Translations under genes and position numbers: made by a program | Part shown: one piece after another, positions 60,726-64,000 of the stretch | Numbering within the stretch: position 1 is the stretch's first letter | How the letters are laid out: the number at the start of each line of letters is the position of its first letter | From: JBNKFV01 sp050289485 | GTDB lineage: Bacteria; Pseudomonadota; Gammaproteobacteria; Pseudomonadales; Cellvibrionaceae | Reading direction: 5' to 3' | NCBI GenBank assembly: GCA_050289485.1 | Contig: JBNKFV010000009.1 | Span: 372,001 to 436,000 of the forward strand | Length of the DNA: 64,000 nucleotides | The notes under the pieces: generated by a model | Database searches by the model: none | Told to the model about the DNA's origin: nothing | The model's input: the letters and a program-made list of their open reading frames with translations, nothing else

Positions 60726-62597
60726 ATGTTAAATCGCTACCCTTTGTGGAAATACATCCTGCTGCTAGTCGTTTTGGTGGTTGGGGTGGTTTATTCATTG
60801 CCCAATCTGTATGTGCCAGACCCGGCGGTACAGATTTCAGGTGAGTCGGGGGCGATGCAGATAACCCCAGCGGTGCTGAAAGACGCTACCACTGCGCTAG
60901 ACGAAGCGGGTATTGAGTACTTCGGCGAGGCAAGCACGGGGAAATCAGCACTGATTCGCTTGCGCGACCGTGACCAGCAACTGCCAGCCAAACAGTTGAT
61001 ACAGGCCGCGTTGGGGCGTTCTTATGTGGTAGCGTTGAACATGGCACCAACCACGCCTGAATGGTTACGAAACCTGGGTGCAGAGCCCATGAAACTGGGG
61101 TTAGACCTGAGTGGCGGTGTGCATTTTTTGCTGCAGGTTGATACTCAGAGTGCCATCGATAAGCGCTTGGAATCTTCTCTCAACGAGATTAAAGGTAAGC
61201 TGCGTGAGGCTCGTGTTCGTTACCTCCAGGGTGAAATGAATGACCAAGGGCAAATGGTATTGCGGTTTAAAACCGCAGAGTTAAGAGACCAGGCTAACGG
61301 GATTGTTCGCGAAGAGTTTCCAAAGCTGGTGCGGCAGGTGGAAGATACCGAAGAAGGGTTCTTTATCACTGTGACCATGAGTGAGTTGGATATTCGTCAG
61401 ATCGAAGACTACGCCGTGTCTCAAAACCTTACCACATTGCGTAACCGCGTTAATGAACTAGGAGTTTCCGAACCTATCGTGCAGCGGCAGGGGCGTAACC
61501 GTATCGTGGTCGAATTGCCCGGTGTACAGGAAACGGCCGAAGCCAAACGTATCATCGGTAAAACCGCTAATCTGGAATTCCGCCTCGAAGCCGAGGCGAC
61601 CGAAAGTTTTGCCAATAAAGAGTTTTTTGAGTTCCGCGACGAGCAGTTACAGGCTCGCACCGGTGGAGCCCATCTGGAACGGCAAATCATTATTCCTGGC
61701 GATAACGTTGCCAATGCCAGTGCGGGCTTCGACTCGCAAACGGGTATGCCGCAAATTAATATCACGCTCGATAGTGCTGGCGGCACTAAAATGAATCGCG
61801 CTACCCGCAATAACATTGGTCGCCGCATGGGTATTTTGTTTATTGAATACAAAACCCATATGGAGCAGCAGACCAACGAAGCCGGTGAGCAAGTCATGGA
61901 ACCGGTGCAGGAAGTGGATAAAAAGATTATCAGCCTGGCAACCATTCAGAGTGCGCTGGGTGTGCAGTTTCGTATTACCGGCATTGATAACCCAGTTGAG
62001 GCTTCTGAGACTGCCTTGCTATTGCGCTCTGGTGCTCTGGCCGCGCCGATGTACTTTGTGCAGGAAAGCACCATTGGGCCTTCGCTGGGTGCTGAAAATA
62101 TTGCTTTAGGTGTGAAATCAGTGCAGTTGGGCTTGGGCCTGGTGCTGGTGTTTATGGTTATATTTTATCGAGTGTTTGGTGTGATTGCCGACGTTGCCTT
62201 GATGGTGAATATGGTGTTGCTTACCGCCATGATGTCGTTAATTGGCGCTACACTTACGTTGCCAGGTATTGCCGGTATTGTGTTGACCGTAGGTATGGCA
62301 GTAGACGCCAATGTGCTGATTTTCTCGCGTATTCGCGAAGAAATTAAGAACGGTTTGCCGCCGCAATCGGCAATTAATGCGGGTTATGATCGTGCCTTCG
62401 TTACTATTCTTGATGCCAACATCACTACGTTGATTGTGGCTGTAATTCTATATGCCATCGGCTCTGGTCCAGTGAAAGGTTTCGCCGTAACACTGTCGCT
62501 GGGTATTTTAACCTCTATGTTTACTGCCATTATGGGCACGCGGGCTGTCGTGAATTTGATTTACGGTAACCGTCGTATCAGTAAGCTTTGGATTTAA
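60726..62597 (+). CDS. secD: protein translocase subunit SecD
   Basis: 623 residues. One N-terminal helix (YPLWKYILLLVVLVVGVVYSLPNLY), a large periplasmic P1 domain with GLDLSGGVHFLLQVD, and five C-terminal helices with VGMAVDANVLIFSRIREEI. Uses the proton-motive force to complete Sec export. ATG 60726 is chosen; an in-frame ATG at 60666 is unlikely. No yajC or tgt lies upstream, unlike most relatives. Confidence 0.97.
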   Translation: MLNRYPLWKYILLLVVLVVGVVYSLPNLYVPDPAVQISGESGAMQITPAVLKDATTALDEAGIEYFGEASTGKSALIRLRDRDQQLPAKQLIQAALGRSYVVALNMAPTTPEWLRNLGAEPMKLGLDLSGGVHFLLQVDTQSAIDKRLESSLNEIKGKLREARVRYLQGEMNDQGQMVLRFKTAELRDQANGIVREEFPKLVRQVEDTEEGFFITVTMSELDIRQIEDYAVSQNLTTLRNRVNELGVSEPIVQRQGRNRIVVELPGVQETAEAKRIIGKTANLEFRLEAEATESFANKEFFEFRDEQLQARTGGAHLERQIIIPGDNVANASAGFDSQTGMPQINITLDSAGGTKMNRATRNNIGRRMGILFIEYKTHMEQQTNEAGEQVMEPVQEVDKKIISLATIQSALGVQFRITGIDNPVEASETALLLRSGALAAPMYFVQESTIGPSLGAENIALGVKSVQLGLGLVLVFMVIFYRVFGVIADVALMVNMVLLTAMMSLIGATLTLPGIAGIVLTVGMAVDANVLIFSRIREEIKNGLPPQSAINAGYDRAFVTILDANITTLIVAVILYAIGSGPVKGFAVTLSLGILTSMFTAIMGTRAVVNLIYGNRRISKLWI

Positions 62598-62625
62598 CCC
62601 GCCAGTTGTAGAGAGAGAAAAGATT

Positions 62626-63576
62626 ATGTCTACCCCAGAAAAAGTTATCTGCTTTATGCGATTTCGCAAGCTGGCACTTACGTTATCCACGTTGTTGGTT
62701 CTTGCGTCGCTGGTGTCATTGTTTGTCAATGGGCTCCAGTTTGGTTTGGACTTTACCGGCGGTACGCAAATTGAAGTGGCGTATGAAAAACCGGTAAAGC
62801 TCGAAACTGTACGTAGTCAGCTGGCTGAGAAAGGTTTCGAAAAAGCCGTAGTGGTTTACTTCGGCGCAGAAACGGAAGTAATGGTGCGTTTGGCGGATGT
62901 CGAAGAACAAACTGCCGAAAAAGCTAAAACTGATGAACCCGATTTAGGTGACCGTGTATTAGCTGCACTGCAGGCCAATGGTGACCAGGTCAGTATCAAG
63001 CGCGTTGAATTTGTCGGGCCACAGGTGGGCGAAGAGCTGCGTGACGACGGTGGCTTGGGAATGCTGTTCGCCCTAGCAGTGGTGATGGTTTATGTTGCCA
63101 TGCGGTTCCAGTTCAAATTCTCGGTCGGTGCAGTGGCAGCCTTGATTCACGACGTGATTATTACGCTGGGTTTTTTCTCGGTGTTTCATCTCGATTTCGA
63201 TTTGACGGTTTTGGCCGCCGTACTGGCAGTGGTGGGTTATTCGCTTAACGATACCATTGTGGTGGCAGACCGTATTCGTGAAAACTACCGCAAGCTGCGT
63301 CAGCGCACGGGTGAGGAAATTATCGATATTTCTTTAACCCAGACATTGGATCGTACTCTGATGACGTCGTTTACAACGTTGCTGGTGTTGGTGGCGTTGT
63401 TTTTAGTGGGCGGAGAGTTGATCCATGGCTTCTCTATTGCCCTTATTGTGGGTATTGTCGTGGGTACTTATTCTTCAATTTATGTAGCCGCAAATGTGCT
63501 ACTGATGATGAATCTGCAGCCAGAAGACTTGATGCCGCCGGAAAAAGAAGGTGAGGAACTCGACGAGTTACCTTGA
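62626..63576 (+). CDS. secF: protein translocase subunit SecF
   Basis: 316 residues. Six helices; N-terminal LALTLSTLLVLASLVSLFVNGLQFGLDFTGGTQIEV; VVGYSLNDTIVVADRIREN and TLDRTLMTSFTTLLVLVALFLVGG are hallmarks. 28 bases after secD, with a terminator after the stop. Confidence 0.97.
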   Translation: MSTPEKVICFMRFRKLALTLSTLLVLASLVSLFVNGLQFGLDFTGGTQIEVAYEKPVKLETVRSQLAEKGFEKAVVVYFGAETEVMVRLADVEEQTAEKAKTDEPDLGDRVLAALQANGDQVSIKRVEFVGPQVGEELRDDGGLGMLFALAVVMVYVAMRFQFKFSVGAVAALIHDVIITLGFFSVFHLDFDLTVLAAVLAVVGYSLNDTIVVADRIRENYRKLRQRTGEEIIDISLTQTLDRTLMTSFTTLLVLVALFLVGGELIHGFSIALIVGIVVGTYSSIYVAANVLLMMNLQPEDLMPPEKEGEELDELP

Positions 63577-63593
63577 ACGCAGTGTTTTTTCAT

Positions 63594-63620
63594 AAAACGG
63601 GTCAATGAGGCCCGTTTTTT
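63594..63620 (+). terminator. terminator after secF
   Basis: AAAACGGG (63594-63601), loop of 9, CCCGTTTT (63611-63618), T-run. Confidence 0.85.
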
Positions 63621-63782
63621 TATTTCGTGCGGTCATTAAAATAACACTACTTACCGCATAATGATTTGAAAGTTAGTGGTTTTGTGAACCCGTTGGTTGA
63701 CGTTTGCGCCTACAATTCCTATAAATGTTGTCTCCTTGATTTGCCGATTTGGAAACTCTCTTAAACAACAATGGATGTGACT

Positions 63783-64000
63783 ATGACCCCCCGGCAAGTA
63801 CCTTCCAGTACCTCTCGCGATTTAACGGTTAATGATGTTTATCGCCGTTACGAGCAAATACACCAAGTAGAAGGTTTTGGCTTTTGGAGCTGGAGCGTTC
63901 GTACAAACACCTTTGAAACCTACGGTAAACTTTGGGGGCAATTGGGCTACAGCCAGCGCGAAATCGAAGAAATTGCAGCGGAGAAAGGTTTCCGAGGGTT
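63783..64000 (+). CDS. PAS-domain protein, N-terminal part only
   Basis: 72 residues before the window edge, starting MTPRQVPSSTSRDLTVNDVY. The stretch VEGFGFWSWSVRTNTFETYGKLWGQLGYSQREIEEI is a PAS_3-type fold. It is probably a sensor kinase or diguanylate cyclase; which one depends on sequence outside the window. No leader or membrane segment in the visible part. Confidence 0.6.
   Translation, partial: MTPRQVPSSTSRDLTVNDVYRRYEQIHQVEGFGFWSWSVRTNTFETYGKLWGQLGYSQREIEEIAAEKGFRG

Noticed and set aside
1..64000. CRISPR arrays, tRNA or rRNA genes, phage genes
   Set aside because: No regularly spaced repeats, no cloverleaf or rRNA-like sequence and no phage proteins were seen in any intergenic region.

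Overview
The window is a stretch of chromosome from a gammaproteobacterium. Gene order supports this: nadB is divergent from rpoE-rseA-rseB-rseC-mucD-lepA-lepB-rnc-era-recO-acpS; then come gacS/barA, cysM-rlmD-relA-mazG, pyrG-kdsA-eno-ftsB-ispD-ispF-truD-pcm, nlpD-rpoS and secD-secF. This is the Pseudomonas/Cellvibrio type of layout, in which two loci that lie apart in Pseudomonas aeruginosa (lepA to recO, and gacS to mazG) are joined at acpS/gacS. Roughly 45-50% GC in most genes and the marine-type oxaloacetate decarboxylase Na+ pump fit a Cellvibrionales-like bacterium, but that assignment is an inference. No rRNA, tRNA or CRISPR array was seen.

Layout. 1-1674: arsenic resistance operon arsR-arsC-acr3 (minus strand, acr3 cut by the window edge). 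1992-8905: an exported beta-propeller protein, an exported methyltransferase-like protein, DUF3422, a GC-rich L-2-hydroxyglutarate oxidase-like gene, and nadB. 9421-19940: the RpoE envelope-stress operon followed by translation, secretion, RNA-processing and lipid-carrier housekeeping genes. 19955-28373: GacS-type hybrid kinase, cysteine synthase, rRNA methyltransferase, RelA and MazG. 28449-35880: a 2OG-Fe(II) oxygenase, an unknown small protein, adk, tsaB, uppP, a beta-hydroxyacid dehydrogenase, an MscS channel and tilS. 36110-46763: pyrG, kdsA, eno, ftsB, isoprenoid genes, truD, pcm, a DUF368 membrane protein, nlpD and rpoS. 46945-52435: gamma-glutamyltransferase and the oadG-oadA-oadB sodium pump. 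52515-60450: a second, ChrR-type ECF sigma/anti-sigma pair divergent from a seven-gene lipid-modification operon. 60726-63576: secDF. 63783-64000: start of a PAS-domain protein.

How the parts work together. Two envelope-related ECF circuits sit in one window: RpoE/RseABC (misfolded outer-membrane proteins, MucD protease) and an ECF11/ChrR pair (zinc cupin anti-sigma, known in Rhodobacter for singlet oxygen). The second faces an operon with an NTF2-like protein, an SDR, an FAD amine-oxidase-like protein, DUF1365, a cyclopropane-synthase-like methyltransferase, a DUF2878 membrane protein and an unrecognised exported protein. A shared motif (TGATC, 18-19 bases, TAACA) lies upstream on both strands. 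The methyltransferase appears to lack two of the bicarbonate ligands of true cyclopropane synthases, so the operon may make a different methylated lipid, possibly of the furan fatty acid type. GacS, RelA and RpoS add general stress and stationary-phase control.

Non-coding structure. A dispersed 36-40 base palindromic element occurs at 9048, 40032, 48665 and (inverted) 49239, with its loop conserved as well as its arms. A 120-base MITE-like element lies at 29511-29630, and a structured region with a minus-strand terminator lies upstream of adk. pdxJ is missing between recO and acpS, surE is missing between truD and pcm, and yajC/tgt are missing upstream of secD, compared with common gammaproteobacterial order.
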